A DNA stretch of 48,232 nt from Mycolicibacterium sp. (GCF_017853185.1 NZ_JAFMJZ010000008.1:1-48232), one strand, 5' to 3'. Positions 1 to 11,213 are shown, counted from the first letter of the stretch. Numbers and translations are program-made. The notes: a model not told the origin generated them from the sequence alone.

Positions 1-35
1 ACGCCGGGCGGTGCGCTGGCGTGACGTTCGCGGGG

Positions 36-51
36 CCGGGGGAGTCCCCGG
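36..51 (-). terminator. GC-rich hairpin after lpqG
   Basis: A perfect 6-bp stem (CCGGGG / CCCCGG) with a 4-nt loop lies four bases past the lpqG stop codon on the minus strand. There is no U-tract, which is common for mycobacterial terminators, so this is only a candidate. Nothing else is visible in the remaining left-edge bases. Confidence 0.35.
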
Positions 52-54
52 TGG

Positions 55-774
55 TCAGGTCAGTTCCCACACCGCGGTCACCGCGAAGCTGACCGTCTGC
101 TGGCCCGGCTGCAGCGGCACCGCGGCGGCCATCGCCCCCGGCATCGGCGGTGGCGGCGTCGGCCCCCCGCCGGGGCTCTCCGAGATCGAGATGACCTTGC
201 CCAGTGACAGCCCGGACAGCTGCGCGTACTGCTCGGCCCGGTTGCGCGCATCGTTGAAGGCCCGCGCCCGGGCATCGCCGACGAGTTTGGAGTCGTCCTC
301 GATCGAATAGCTGACCGAGTTGATCCGGGTGTTGTTGCCGCCCGCGTTGACGATCGCGGTCAGTGCGCCGGAGGCGCTGTCGAGCTTGCGGATCCTGACC
401 CGGATCGAGTTCGACGCGCGGTATCCGGTGATCGCCATCCCGGGAACCTGGGAGTTGTCGCCGTACTGCGGCTGCAGGCTCACCCCGGTGGTGCTGATGT
501 CGGCGGTGTCGATACCGCCGGAGGTCAGCGCGCCGATCACCGCCTGCTGGCGGTCGCCTGCCTGATTCATCGCCGCGGTGACGTCCGGCGCCACCACCTC
601 GATCGCGACGTCGGCGGTCAGGGTGTCCGGAACGCCCTGAACCTGACCGGATCCCACCACCGTCACCTGGCGCGCGTTGGCATGCACCGGCGGGGCCGAG
701 TCGCATCCGGCGAGCACCGTCGCGGCAGTCAATCCTGCTGCGGCACAGGCGATGATTCGTTTCGGGGCGGTCAT
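55..774 (-). CDS. lpqG: SIMPL-domain (DUF541) lipoprotein LpqG
   Basis: This is a secreted lipoprotein of unknown biochemical role. The first 24 residues form a signal peptide ending in a lipobox (VLAGC, lipidated Cys24). The rest is a SIMPL/DUF541 domain, with the N-terminal segment RQVTVVGSGQVQGVPDTLTA and the C-terminal QPGQQTVSFAVTAVWEL typical of mycobacterial LpqG. Length (239 aa) fits the family. The ATG follows a GAGGAG Shine-Dalgarno sequence. The start overlaps the ephA stop codon by four bases (ATGA), so the two genes are probably translationally coupled. The family name is secure from recalled similarity; function is unknown. Confidence 0.88.
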   Translation of the reverse strand: MTAPKRIIACAAAGLTAATVLAGCDSAPPVHANARQVTVVGSGQVQGVPDTLTADVAIEVVAPDVTAAMNQAGDRQQAVIGALTSGGIDTADISTTGVSLQPQYGDNSQVPGMAITGYRASNSIRVRIRKLDSASGALTAIVNAGGNNTRINSVSYSIEDDSKLVGDARARAFNDARNRAEQYAQLSGLSLGKVISISESPGGGPTPPPPMPGAMAAAVPLQPGQQTVSFAVTAVWELT

Positions 775-1766
775 GTCCAGCTCTCCTCGGATAGGAACTT
801 CAGTAGTTCGGCATTGATCTCGTCGGGCCGTTCCTGCTGGATCCAGTGTCCGGCGCCGTCGAGCAGCACCTGCCGGTAGGACCCCGTGGCGACCTCGCGG
901 GCCCGGTCGGTGCGGGTGAAGCTCAGCGTGGGGTCATCGGTGCCGCCGATGAACAGGGCCGGGGCCGTGATGGTGCGTTCCCCGGTCCCCACGCCGGCGT
1001 CGCCGAGGATCTTCCAGTTGCGGTCGAAGCAGCGGTACCAGTTGAGTGCGCCGGTGAATCCGGTCCGGCGGAACTCGGTGACGTAGTGCGCGAGTTCGTC
1101 GGCCGGCAGCCAGTCCGGTAACCCGTCCGGCTCGGTCAGCCGGTCGAGGAACCCGGCCGGACTCCCGTTACCGATCGTCGGGGCGAGCATCCGCATCGCG
1201 GCCGCCTCGTCTGCGGGCGGACGCATACCGGCCAGCATCAGCCGCATGGTGCGCTCGGGATCGGCGTCGAGTTCGGCGTCGGCCGGGCCGGGCTCCTGGA
1301 AGTAGAGGATGTAGAAGAAGTTGTCGCCGAAGATCCGCCGGAACGCCTCGGTGGGCGGGGTCAGCGGTCGTGGCACCGGCGGATGGGCGAGGCCCGCGAC
1401 CGCCGCCACCCGGTCGGGGTGCAGCAGCGCCATGTTCCACGCCACCACGGCGCCGAAGTCATGCCCGATCACCGCCGCCCGCCGCGCGCCCACGTCGTCG
1501 AGGAGACCGGCCAGGTCCCCGGTCAGCGCGGTGATGTCGTAGGCCTCGACCGCCTCGGGCCGTGACGATCCGCCGTAGCCCCGCTGGTCGGGTGCCAGCA
1601 CGTGGTACCCGGCGCCGGCCAGCGCCGGGATCTGTCGCCGCCAGGAATAGGCCAGTTCCGGGAATCCGTGGGCCAGCACCACCACCGGGCCGTCCGGCGG
1701 ACCGGCCTCCAGCACCCGCAGCCGGACCCCGTTGACGTCGGCGAACCGCTCGATCGGGGTGGGCAC
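771..1766 (-). CDS. ephA: Alpha/beta-hydrolase epoxide hydrolase, EphA-like
   Basis: This is a predicted cytosolic epoxide hydrolase (alpha/beta-hydrolase fold) that opens epoxides to diols through an aspartyl ester intermediate. From the chosen start (331 aa) the oxyanion motif HGFP is at 33-36, the nucleophile Asp103 lies in GHDFGAV, a charge-relay Asp is at 277 or 278 (TDDP), and the catalytic His307 is in GAGHW. NFFYILYFQEPG is a typical lid segment. The frame extends upstream to a TTG at 1799, but the GTG at 1766 aligns with the start of M. tuberculosis EphA as I recall it. Substrate is unknown. It is head-to-head with ftsH and overlaps lpqG by four bases. Confidence 0.85.
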   Translation of the reverse strand: MPTPIERFADVNGVRLRVLEAGPPDGPVVVLAHGFPELAYSWRRQIPALAGAGYHVLAPDQRGYGGSSRPEAVEAYDITALTGDLAGLLDDVGARRAAVIGHDFGAVVAWNMALLHPDRVAAVAGLAHPPVPRPLTPPTEAFRRIFGDNFFYILYFQEPGPADAELDADPERTMRLMLAGMRPPADEAAAMRMLAPTIGNGSPAGFLDRLTEPDGLPDWLPADELAHYVTEFRRTGFTGALNWYRCFDRNWKILGDAGVGTGERTITAPALFIGGTDDPTLSFTRTDRAREVATGSYRQVLLDGAGHWIQQERPDEINAELLKFLSEESWT

Positions 1767-1846
1767 CACCTCACTCAAGCACACGGCGAAACGAACCAAT
1801 CGCTGACGGAAACCATCGGGGCACCTTCGGACGTTGGGGGTAGCGG

Positions 1847-1852
1847 TAGCCT
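1847..1852 (+). promoter_or_regulatory. Possible -10 hexamer for ftsH
   Basis: TAGCCT fits the mycobacterial SigA -10 pattern TANNNT and would give a 5' leader of about 50 nt before ftsH. No convincing -35 is seen. It lies in the 143-bp ephA/ftsH divergent region, which shows no other clear structure. Confidence 0.25.
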
Positions 1853-1909
1853 GGACACTTTCCAGGGCAGCGATTTGGAAGGACGGGGCCCGGCTGCGGG
1901 CCGATGTTG

Positions 1910-4225
<2,316 letters not shown>

Positions 4226-4239
4226 CGGACGGAGTCGGC

Positions 4240-4842
4240 ATGCCGCATCGGGACTCGGTGATCCTCGAAACCCCCTTCTTCGATCAGCCCCGTGCTGAGG
4301 CGGCGGTACGAGAGTTGCTGCTCGCCGTGGGTGAGAACCCGGATCGCGACGGGCTCAAGGAAACCCCGGCGCGGGTGGCCCGGGCCTTCCGGGAGATGTT
4401 CGCCGGGCTGTACACCGATCCGGATTCGGTGCTGGACAAGACCTTTGACGAGGGCCATGAGGAACTCGTTCTGGTCAAGCAGATCCCGATGTACTCCACC
4501 TGCGAGCACCATCTGGTGGCGTTCCACGGGATGGCGCACGTGGGCTACATCCCCGGTCCGGACGGCCGGGTGACCGGTCTTTCCAAACTGGCCCGGGTCG
4601 TCGATCTGTACGCCAAACGGCCGCAGGTTCAGGAACGGCTGACCGCGCAGGTCGCCGATGCGGTGATGCGCAAACTGAAGCCGCGTGGCGTCATCGTGGT
4701 GATCGAGGCCGAGCACCTGTGCATGGCGATGCGCGGGGTGCGCAAGGCCGGCGCGATCACCACCACCTCGGCGGTGCGGGGATTGTTCAAGACCAACGAC
4801 GCATCCCGAGCCGAGGCGCTGGATCTGATCCTGCGTAAGTGA
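4240..4842 (+). CDS. folE: GTP cyclohydrolase I (FolE)
   Basis: First enzyme of folate synthesis: it converts GTP to 7,8-dihydroneopterin triphosphate as a homodecamer in the cytosol. The zinc ligands are visible as Cys88 and His91 (in TCEHH) and Cys161 (EHLC); the GCHY-I signatures near [19 protein letters not shown] and the C-terminal GLFKTN are intact. The ATG was chosen because a GGAG at 4231-4234 sits five bases upstream and 200 aa matches the usual length. A TTG at 4222, overlapping the ftsH stop codon, would add six residues. Cotranscribed with ftsH and followed by folP with a four-base overlap. Confidence 0.95.
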   Translation: MPHRDSVILETPFFDQPRAEAAVRELLLAVGENPDRDGLKETPARVARAFREMFAGLYTDPDSVLDKTFDEGHEELVLVKQIPMYSTCEHHLVAFHGMAHVGYIPGPDGRVTGLSKLARVVDLYAKRPQVQERLTAQVADAVMRKLKPRGVIVVIEAEHLCMAMRGVRKAGAITTTSAVRGLFKTNDASRAEALDLILRK

Positions 4843-5675
4843 GTGCTGACGTGCTGGTGATGGGGGTCGTCAACGTCACCGACGACTCATTCTCCGACGG
4901 GGGCCGCTATCTCGATCCGACGCGCGCCGTGCAGCACGGTTTGACACTGGCGGCCGAGGGCGCCGGGATCATCGACGTCGGCGGTGAGTCCACCCGTCCC
5001 GGCGCGGTCCGGATCGAGACCGATGCGGAGATCGCACGAATCGTTCCGGTGGTCAAAGAGCTTGCCGCACAAGGACTCACGGTCAGTATCGACACCATGC
5101 ACGCAGCGGTTGCCCACGCGGCACTGGACAACGGCGCCCGGATCGTCAACGACGTCAGCGGTGGGCGGGCGGACCCGGCGATGGCCCCGTTGATCGCCGA
5201 GGCCGGCGTTCCGTGGGTGTTGATGCACTGGCGTTCGGTGCAGGCCGACCAACCGCATGACCCACCCCATTACGACGATGTCGTCACGCAGGTGCGTGAC
5301 GAGTTGCTCGCCGGTGTGGAGGCCGCCGTCGCCGCCGGAGTCGACGAGCGCAACCTGATCATCGACCCGGGACTCGGGTTCGCCAAGACGGCGCAGCACA
5401 ATTGGGCGCTCCTGCAGTCGTTGCCCAGCCTGATCGAAACCGGGATACCGGTGCTGGTGGGCGCGTCGCGCAAACGCTTCCTGGGTGCCCTCCTGGCGGA
5501 CGCCGACGGCACCCCGCGGCCGCCGGACGGGCGGGAGACCGCCACCGCGGTGATCTCCGCACTGGCTGGGATGTACGGAGCCTGGGGGGTGCGCGTGCAC
5601 GACGTACGTGCCAGCATCGACGCGCTCAAAGTCGTCGAGGCATGGCAGAACGGATGCCAGAAGAATGGGGGGTGA
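4839..5675 (+). CDS. folP: Dihydropteroate synthase (FolP1)
   Basis: Condenses 6-hydroxymethyl-dihydropterin pyrophosphate with p-aminobenzoate to give dihydropteroate; it is the sulfonamide target. TIM-barrel signatures are in order: [11 protein letters not shown] (12-22), [10 protein letters not shown] (46-55), SIDTM (83-87), NDVSGG (104-109), [13 protein letters not shown] (176-188), GASRKRFLG (208-216, with Lys212) and RVHDVRAS near 252. Length 278 aa is normal. The GTG overlaps the folE stop codon (GTGA), and six bases separate its stop from folB. Position in the fol operon marks it as the functional folP1 rather than a folP2 paralogue. Confidence 0.95.
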   Translation: MSADVLVMGVVNVTDDSFSDGGRYLDPTRAVQHGLTLAAEGAGIIDVGGESTRPGAVRIETDAEIARIVPVVKELAAQGLTVSIDTMHAAVAHAALDNGARIVNDVSGGRADPAMAPLIAEAGVPWVLMHWRSVQADQPHDPPHYDDVVTQVRDELLAGVEAAVAAGVDERNLIIDPGLGFAKTAQHNWALLQSLPSLIETGIPVLVGASRKRFLGALLADADGTPRPPDGRETATAVISALAGMYGAWGVRVHDVRASIDALKVVEAWQNGCQKNGG

Positions 5676-5681
5676 GGGTCG

Positions 5682-6086
5682 GTGACTGACCGGATCGAAC
5701 TGCGCGGCTTGACCGTTCGCGGCAACCACGGCGTCTTCGACCACGAGCGTCGCGACGGGCAGGACTTCGTCATCGACATCACCGTGTGGATCGACCTGGA
5801 CGCCGCGGCGGCCAGTGACGACCTGACCGACACCTATGACTACGGGGTGCTGGCACTGCGCGCCGCCGACATCGTCGCCGGGCCGGCCCGCAATCTGATC
5901 GAAACGGTGGCCGCCGAGATCGCCGAGGACGTGATCGCCGACGCGCGTGTGCACGCGGTCGAGGTCACCGTGCACAAGCCGCAGGCGCCCATTCCGCTGA
6001 ACTTCTCCGACGTGGCCGTGGTGGCGAGGCGGTCCCGCCGCGCTGGCCGGGGCGGGCAGATCATCCCGGCCGGTGGCCAACTGTGA
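5682..6086 (+). CDS. folB: Dihydroneopterin aldolase (FolB)
   Basis: Cleaves dihydroneopterin to 6-hydroxymethyl-dihydropterin and glycolaldehyde. Catalytic and binding residues expected in the family are in place: Glu22 (DHER), Tyr54 (DTYDY), Glu74 (NLIETVA) and Lys99 (VHKPQAPI). The 134-aa length is slightly above the bacterial average because of a basic C-terminal segment ([11 protein letters not shown]) also seen in mycobacterial orthologues. The GTG start lies six bases after folP, and the stop overlaps the folK start. Confidence 0.95.
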   Translation: MTDRIELRGLTVRGNHGVFDHERRDGQDFVIDITVWIDLDAAAASDDLTDTYDYGVLALRAADIVAGPARNLIETVAAEIAEDVIADARVHAVEVTVHKPQAPIPLNFSDVAVVARRSRRAGRGGQIIPAGGQL

Positions 6087-6604
6087 CAAGGGTGGTGTTG
6101 TCCATCGGTTCCAACATGGGTGACCGGCTGGGTCGCTTGCAGGCGGTCGTCGACGGCTTGGGCGACGCGGTGCGCGCGGTGTCGCCGGTGTTCGAGACCG
6201 ACGCCTGGGGCGGTGTGGATCAGGACGCCTTCCTCAATGCGATCGTGATCGCCGAGGACGACGCACTCGACGCCCACGGCTGGCTGCGTCGAGGCCAGGC
6301 CCTCGAGGACGCCAACGCGCGGGAGCGGATCCAGAAGTGGGGACCGCGCACCCTCGACGTCGACCTGATCAGCTGCTTCGACGGTGACCGCGAAATCGGT
6401 TGCAGCGAAACGGAGCTCACGTTGCCGCACCCCTTCGCCCATCAGCGGGCCTTCGTGCTGGTGCCGTGGCTGGCTGTCGATCCCTCGGCCGAACTGACAG
6501 TCGGCGGCCGGCCCCGGCCGGTGCGGGAACTACTCGAGGGCCTCGACGTGGGCGAACGGGACGGCGTGCGGCCGACCGACCTCACGCTGGCCGGTGGTCA
6601 CTGA
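6083..6604 (+). CDS. folK: 6-hydroxymethyl-dihydropterin pyrophosphokinase (FolK)
   Basis: Transfers pyrophosphate from ATP to 6-hydroxymethyl-dihydropterin, supplying the FolP substrate. The N-terminal SIGSNMGDR, the Mg-binding Asp92 and Asp94 in RTLDVDL, and [16 protein letters not shown] (115-129) are diagnostic. At 173 aa it is a normal single-domain enzyme. The GTG start overlaps the folB stop (GTGA), and its own stop overlaps the next ATG by one base (TGATG), so the cluster is translationally linked throughout. Confidence 0.95.
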   Translation: MTRVVLSIGSNMGDRLGRLQAVVDGLGDAVRAVSPVFETDAWGGVDQDAFLNAIVIAEDDALDAHGWLRRGQALEDANARERIQKWGPRTLDVDLISCFDGDREIGCSETELTLPHPFAHQRAFVLVPWLAVDPSAELTVGGRPRPVRELLEGLDVGERDGVRPTDLTLAGGH

Positions 6605-7080
6605 TGGGACCGACCCGCAAGCGCGATCTGGGCATCGCGGTGGCGGCCGCCGCGGTGCTCGGCTTCCTGCTGGTCCATGTGCTCTACCGCTACTTCCCGC
6701 CCGTCACGGGGATGACGGGGGTGTCGCTTCTCGTGGTGGCGGCGATAGAGGCCTACTGGGGATGGTCTGTGCGGAGCAAGATCCAGGCAGGCCGGATCGG
6801 GGTGGGGGCCGGGCGGTTGGATCCCCTGGCCGTGGCCCGCGGCGTCGCCGTCGCCAAGGCGTCGGCCTGGCTGGGCGCGGTGATGCTCGGCTGGTGGCTG
6901 GGGGTTCTTGCCTATCTGTTGCCGAAGCGGTCCGAACTGCGGGTGGCCGCCGCCGACACCCCAGGCGTGATCATCGCGGCCGCAAGCGCATTCGCGCTCG
7001 TTGTCGCCGCACTCTGGCTACAGGAGTGCTGCAAGTCGCCGGGGGAGCCGGGCGACGATGTGGACGCGCTGACCGAGTGA
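6604..7080 (+). CDS. DUF3180 membrane protein
   Basis: A 158-aa integral membrane protein of the DUF3180 family, conserved immediately after folK in mycobacteria. Four hydrophobic segments are visible (about 9-27, 36-54, 84-103 and 117-135), with a short basic N-terminus (GPTRKRD) and an acidic tail. No catalytic motif is seen. The frame is open far upstream inside folK, but the ATG overlapping the folK stop codon is the natural start. Function is unknown; constant linkage to folate genes is the only clue. Confidence 0.82.
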   Translation: MGPTRKRDLGIAVAAAAVLGFLLVHVLYRYFPPVTGMTGVSLLVVAAIEAYWGWSVRSKIQAGRIGVGAGRLDPLAVARGVAVAKASAWLGAVMLGWWLGVLAYLLPKRSELRVAAADTPGVIIAAASAFALVVAALWLQECCKSPGEPGDDVDALTE

Positions 7081-7104
7081 GTATGGGCCGGGTAGAGCCC
7101 GCCG

Positions 7105-7362
7105 TCAGGCGTCGAGGTCCTTCTCGACGAGTGCGGCGATCGCCTCCAGCACGGCCGGGTCGTCGGTCTCGACGGTGACCTGATCGCCCTTGCCCGCACC
7201 CAGCGTCATGATCATCAGTGCCGAACCTGCGTCCACCGACTCGCCGCCGGCCAGTGCCAGGGTCACCGGCACACCGGCGTTCACCACAGCCTCGGAGATG
7301 ACGGCGGCGGGGCGGGCGTGCAGTCCGACGGCCGAACCGACGGCGACTGTCTTACTGGGCAT
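7105..7362 (-). CDS. ptsH: PTS phosphocarrier protein HPr
   Basis: Small cytosolic phosphocarrier that accepts phosphate from EI on His15 and hands it to EIIA. The motif GLHARPAA places His15 exactly (residues 13-20), and SALMIMTLGAGKGD (47-60) covers the regulatory-serine region. The start at 7362 gives 85 aa and has a GGAGC Shine-Dalgarno sequence a few bases upstream; a start 15 bases further out is less likely. The first 11 bases lie inside the 3' end of fruA, so translation is probably coupled. A second, sugar-neutral ptsH is not seen in this window. Confidence 0.95.
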   Translation of the reverse strand: MPSKTVAVGSAVGLHARPAAVISEAVVNAGVPVTLALAGGESVDAGSALMIMTLGAGKGDQVTVETDDPAVLEAIAALVEKDLDA

Positions 7363-9337
7363 TGATAGCTCCTTCACGAGTGCCGATGAACTGCTTGGCG
7401 GCGATGACCGACAGTGCGCCGACCACCGTACCCGCCGCCAGCGCCACCAGGAACCAAACCAGCTTGCCGATGGCGAAGAACACGAAGATGCCGCCGTGCG
7501 GGGCCTTCAGCGTGACGTCGAGGGCCATGATGAGGGCTCCGGTGACCGCCCCGCCCGCCATCATCGACGGGATCACCCGCAGCGGGTCGGCGGCCGCGAA
7601 CGGAATGGCGCCCTCGGAGATGAACGAAGCGCCCAGCAACCAGGCCGCCCGGCCGTTCTCCCGTTCCGGTTCGCTGAACAAGCCGGGCCGCAGGGTGGTC
7701 GCCAGCGCCATTGCCAGTGGCGGCACCATGCCGGCGGCCATCACCGCGGCCATGATCCGCAGGCTGGCCATGTCGGTCACCGAGAGACCGGCGGTGGCGA
7801 AGGTGTAGGCCGCCTTGTTCACCGGGCCGCCGAGGTCGAAGCACATCATCAGGCCGAGGATCACCCCGAGCACGATCACCGACGCCCCGCTCAGGCTGTT
7901 GAGCCAGTGCGTGAGTCCGGAGGTGATGGCCGCCAGCGGCCGGCCGAGCAGGAAGAACATCAGCAGTCCGACGATCAGCGAGGCCAACAGTGGGATCACC
8001 ACCACCGGCATCAGTCCGCGGAACCACTGCGGCACCTTCCACCGGCTGACCCACAGCGCCGCGAAGCCCGCGATCAGGCCGCCGACGATGCCGCCGATGA
8101 ACCCGGCCCCGACGAATCCGGCCACCGCACCGGCGGTGAAACCCGGTGCCAGACCGGGCCGGTCGGCGATTGCGAAGGCGATGTAACCGGCCAAGGCGGG
8201 GACCAGGAAGCCGAACGCAAGCCCACCCAGGGTGAACAGCGCCGCACCCAGATACTGGGCGAATCCGCCGGCCGGCAGATTGGTCAGCGAGTTGGTGCTG
8301 ACGATGATGTGGGCCAGCGAGTCGGTCTTGCCCTCGGGTGTGTTGGCGATGTCGTAACCGGCGAACAGGAAGCCCAGCGCGATCAGCAGGCCGCCGGCCG
8401 CGACGAACGGGATCATGTAGCTCACGCCGGTCAGCAGGATCTGGCGGATCCGGGTGCCCCAGCCCAGGCCGGATGACCCGGTAGGCGCGGCGGCGGCATC
8501 GGACCTGGCAGATCCCTCGACCCGCGCGGCATTCGGATTGTCCGCTGCGGCAATGGCTTCGGCGATCATGGTGTCGGGTTCGTTGATGGCCCGCTTCACC
8601 CCGGAGGCGATGACGGGCTTGCCGGCGAAGCGCTGCCGGTCCTTGACGCCCACGTCGGTGGCGAAGATGACCGCGTCGGCCGCGGCGATGGTGGCCGGGT
8701 CCAGCGGTGTGCTGCCCGAGGACCCCTGGGTCTCCACCGTCAGCTGCGCCCCGGCCCGCTCGGCGGCGAGCTTGAGCGCGTCGGCGGCCATGTAGGTGTG
8801 CGCGATACCGGTCGGGCAGGCGGTGATCGCGACGATCGACTTGACCCCGGCGCCGGCGGGTCTGACCACCGGACCGGTGACGGGCGCGCTGCCCACCGCG
8901 CCGTCGACGAGTGCCACCACCTCGGCAGGGGTGCTCGCCGCGCGCAGCGACGCGACGAACTCCGGACGCACCAGGGCGCGGGCGAGGCTGGAGAGCACCT
9001 TCATGTGCTCGGCGCCGGTGCCCTCCGGGGCGGCGATCATGAACACCAGTTCCGCCGGACCGTCCGGCGCCCCGAAATCGACGGCGGGCCGCAACCGGGC
9101 GAACGCGATCGACGGCTCGGTCACCGCTGCGGAGCGGCAGTGCGGGATGGCGATTCCGCCGGGCAGTCCGGTCGCCGACTGCGCTTCCCGGGCCAGCGCC
9201 GCATCACGCAGCGAGCGGGCGTCGGTCGCCCGGCCACCGTCGGTGAGCAGGTTCGACAGCCGGCCGATCACGGCCTCCTTGTCTGCGCCCGCATCGGCGT
9301 CGAGAAGTACCAGGTCGGTACTGATGATCGAGGTCAT
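7352..9337 (-). CDS. fruA: Fructose PTS permease EIIABC (FruA)
   Basis: Membrane permease that imports fructose and phosphorylates it at C1. Three fused domains in A-B-C order: EIIA (about 1-150, phosphorylated His66 in IPHCRS), EIIB (about 165-265, phosphorylated Cys174 in TACPTGIAHTYMAA), and EIIC (about 295-655), with many hydrophobic helices and the segments SYMIPFVAAGG and GGPVNKAAY typical of the fructose/mannitol family. The A/P/G-rich 150-165 and 270-295 stretches are linkers. It starts inside the fruK stop codon (ATGA overlap), and its stop lies past the ptsH start. Length 661 aa is normal for a FruA fusion. Confidence 0.95.
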   Translation of the reverse strand: MTSIISTDLVLLDADAGADKEAVIGRLSNLLTDGGRATDARSLRDAALAREAQSATGLPGGIAIPHCRSAAVTEPSIAFARLRPAVDFGAPDGPAELVFMIAAPEGTGAEHMKVLSSLARALVRPEFVASLRAASTPAEVVALVDGAVGSAPVTGPVVRPAGAGVKSIVAITACPTGIAHTYMAADALKLAAERAGAQLTVETQGSSGSTPLDPATIAAADAVIFATDVGVKDRQRFAGKPVIASGVKRAINEPDTMIAEAIAAADNPNAARVEGSARSDAAAAPTGSSGLGWGTRIRQILLTGVSYMIPFVAAGGLLIALGFLFAGYDIANTPEGKTDSLAHIIVSTNSLTNLPAGGFAQYLGAALFTLGGLAFGFLVPALAGYIAFAIADRPGLAPGFTAGAVAGFVGAGFIGGIVGGLIAGFAALWVSRWKVPQWFRGLMPVVVIPLLASLIVGLLMFFLLGRPLAAITSGLTHWLNSLSGASVIVLGVILGLMMCFDLGGPVNKAAYTFATAGLSVTDMASLRIMAAVMAAGMVPPLAMALATTLRPGLFSEPERENGRAAWLLGASFISEGAIPFAAADPLRVIPSMMAGGAVTGALIMALDVTLKAPHGGIFVFFAIGKLVWFLVALAAGTVVGALSVIAAKQFIGTREGAINAQ

Positions 9338-10314
9338 GAGACACCTTCACTTGGGTCGGCGATCGACGTGACCACCACGTCGTCGAGGTTCAGTTGGGCC
9401 GGAGTCGGCAGTGCCGATCCGGGCAGGGCAGCGGCCGCGCTGCCGTAGGCGACCGCCATCTGCAGGCGGGCAGGGGCCGAGGCGCCACCGATGTCGGCGC
9501 GCACATATCCCGCCAGCGAGGAGTCGCCCGCGCCGACGGTGCTGCGCGGCTGCACCGGCGGCGGGGTGGCCAGCCAGGCGCCGGTGCCGTCGACCAGAAC
9601 CGCGCCGGCGGCACCGAGGGTCGCCAGCACCGCCCCGACGCCGCGGTCGAGCAGCCGCCGCGCGGCGGTGACCACCGGACCCGGATCGCCCTGTGCCAGT
9701 GCGGTTTCCAGCGACTCGGGTGTCACACCGGACAACCCGGCGAGTTCTTCGGAGTTCGGCTTGAGCAGATCGGGCGCGGCCAGGTCCAGTCCGGCAGCCA
9801 GCGCCGCCAGTGGCCCGTCGGAGGTGTCGACCGCCACCTTGCATCCGTAACGGCGCAGAACCGCCACCGTCTCGGAGTACCAGGAGTCGGGTAGTCCGGG
9901 CGGCAGCGAACCGGACATCACCACCCACTCCGCGAACTGAGCCCGTTCGGCCACCGCGTCGGACAGTTCGGCCGCCTCGGCGGCCGAGAGCACCGCGCCC
10001 GGTTCGTTGACTTTCGTTGTGGTGCCGTCGCTTTCGGTGATCGCCAGGTTCGTGCGCACGTTGCCCGAGACCGGCACGGCATGAAATTTCACCCGTTGCG
10101 AGCGCAGGGCGGCCAGGAATGGATCGTTCTCACCGGCCGGGAGCACAGCGACGGTGTCGAGACCGGCGAGGGTCAGGGCGCGGGCCACGTTGACGCCCTT
10201 GCCGCCCGGTTCCGAGGACACCGCGGTGGCCCGGTGCACGGCGCCGCGGACCAGTTCACCGGGCAACGCCACGGTGCGGTCGATGCTGGGGTTCGGGGTG
10301 ACGGTGACGATCAT
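9334..10314 (-). CDS. fruK: 1-phosphofructokinase (FruK)
   Basis: PfkB/ribokinase-fold kinase converting fructose 1-phosphate to fructose 1,6-bisphosphate. The N-terminal TPNPSIDRTV, the sugar-binding GGKGVNVARAL (38-48) and the C-terminal PfkB signature STVGAGDSSLAGYVR with catalytic Asp264 are present. At 326 aa it is close to the usual length. It overlaps fruR upstream and fruA downstream by four bases each, so fruR-fruK-fruA-ptsH is one operon. Confidence 0.95.
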   Translation of the reverse strand: MIVTVTPNPSIDRTVALPGELVRGAVHRATAVSSEPGGKGVNVARALTLAGLDTVAVLPAGENDPFLAALRSQRVKFHAVPVSGNVRTNLAITESDGTTTKVNEPGAVLSAAEAAELSDAVAERAQFAEWVVMSGSLPPGLPDSWYSETVAVLRRYGCKVAVDTSDGPLAALAAGLDLAAPDLLKPNSEELAGLSGVTPESLETALAQGDPGPVVTAARRLLDRGVGAVLATLGAAGAVLVDGTGAWLATPPPVQPRSTVGAGDSSLAGYVRADIGGASAPARLQMAVAYGSAAAALPGSALPTPAQLNLDDVVVTSIADPSEGVS

Positions 10315-11090
10315 GTGGGTCCTCCCGCGACGATGACTTCCACTCCCGCTTCGGCGATGCGGGTTCTGTCGCCGCCGCTGATCTCGGAGTCCGTCACCAG
10401 CACGTCGACGCGGTCGATCGCGGCGAAGCTCACGAATTCCTCCCGGCCGATCTTCGACGAGTCCGCCACCACCACAACGAAGTTCGCGCAGCCGACCATG
10501 GCCCGCTTGACGGCGGCCTCGTCGGGGTCGGGGGTGGACAGGCCATGCCGGATGCTGATGCCGTTGGCGCCGATGAAGGCGATGTCGACCCGCAGCGACT
10601 CCAGGGTGCTGACGGTCTGCTCTCCGACGGCGGCCTGGGTCAGCCCGCGCACCCGGCCGCCCAGCAGTTGCAGCGCCACCGAACCCAGCCCGGCCAGGCG
10701 TGCGGCGATCGGCACCGAATTGGTGACCGCCAGCAGATCCCGGTCCGCGGGCAGCAGTGCGGCCAGTCGCGCGGTGGTGGTGCCGGCGTCGAACAGCACG
10801 GTGGCGCCGGATTGCGGGAGGAACTCGGCGGCGGCCCGGGCGATCGCGTGCTTGTGGGACGACCGGGTGGACTGGCGTTCGTCGACGCTGGGTTCCACCA
10901 GATGCAGCGCACGCACCGGTACCGCGCCGCCGTGCACCCGGCGCAACACCCCGGCCCGATCGAGCACCGCGAGGTCGCGGCGCACCGTCTCGGTGGTGAC
11001 GTCGTAGGCGACCGCGAGTTCGGTCACCGAGGCACGGCCCTGGGACAGCACCTGTGCGGCGATGGCCTGCTGGCGTTCCTCCGGGTACAC
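10311..11090 (-). CDS. fruR: DeoR-family fructose operon regulator (FruR)
   Basis: DeoR-type repressor with an N-terminal winged helix-turn-helix (about 5-57, with TVTELA-like ASVTELAVAYDVTTETVRRD) and a C-terminal sugar-phosphate sensing domain (about 75-235, LFDAGTTTARLA and FIGANGIS). The GTG start has GGAG six bases upstream. It heads the fru operon and is divergent from ptsI, so it probably controls both, with fructose 1-phosphate as the likely inducer by analogy with other FruRs. A -10-like TAAAGT lies at 11144-11149 on the minus strand. Confidence 0.9.
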   Translation of the reverse strand: MYPEERQQAIAAQVLSQGRASVTELAVAYDVTTETVRRDLAVLDRAGVLRRVHGGAVPVRALHLVEPSVDERQSTRSSHKHAIARAAAEFLPQSGATVLFDAGTTTARLAALLPADRDLLAVTNSVPIAARLAGLGSVALQLLGGRVRGLTQAAVGEQTVSTLESLRVDIAFIGANGISIRHGLSTPDPDEAAVKRAMVGCANFVVVVADSSKIGREEFVSFAAIDRVDVLVTDSEISGGDRTRIAEAGVEVIVAGGPT

Positions 11091-11128
11091 GACGCTCCGT
11101 TGCCTCTTGAAGGGTTAGAAGAAGGGGA

Positions 11129-11184
11129 TGTGGGATCGCCCCTACTTTATGTGGATATGTGTGGTTTTACCGCCGCACCTGTGG
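11129..11184. promoter_or_regulatory. Phased TGTGG repeats between fruR and ptsI
   Basis: Four TGTGG pentamers start at 11129, 11150, 11160 and 11180, spaced 21, 10 and 20 bp, which puts them on one face of the helix. They flank two overlapping divergent -10-like hexamers (TACTTT at 11143-11148 for ptsI, TAAAGT at 11144-11149 for fruR). This is a plausible operator array for FruR; the motif itself is not matched to a known consensus. Confidence 0.4.
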
Positions 11185-11213
11185 GGTTGTCAACGGTTTG
11201 TTGTAATCCAGTC

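Noticed and set aside
7089..7101. CGGG-TAGAG-CCCG hairpin between DUF3180 and ptsH
   Set aside because: Only four base pairs and no U-tract; too weak to call a terminator.
7190..8476. A 428-codon plus-strand frame opposite ptsH and fruA
   Set aside because: The Gln/Asp/His/Arg-rich translation has no family features and lies entirely antisense to the EIIABC gene.
11157..11213. Upstream ATG extending ptsI by 19 residues
   Set aside because: The extra residues (MCGFTAAPVGLSTVCCNPV) do not resemble EI and would cover the repeat array and promoter.
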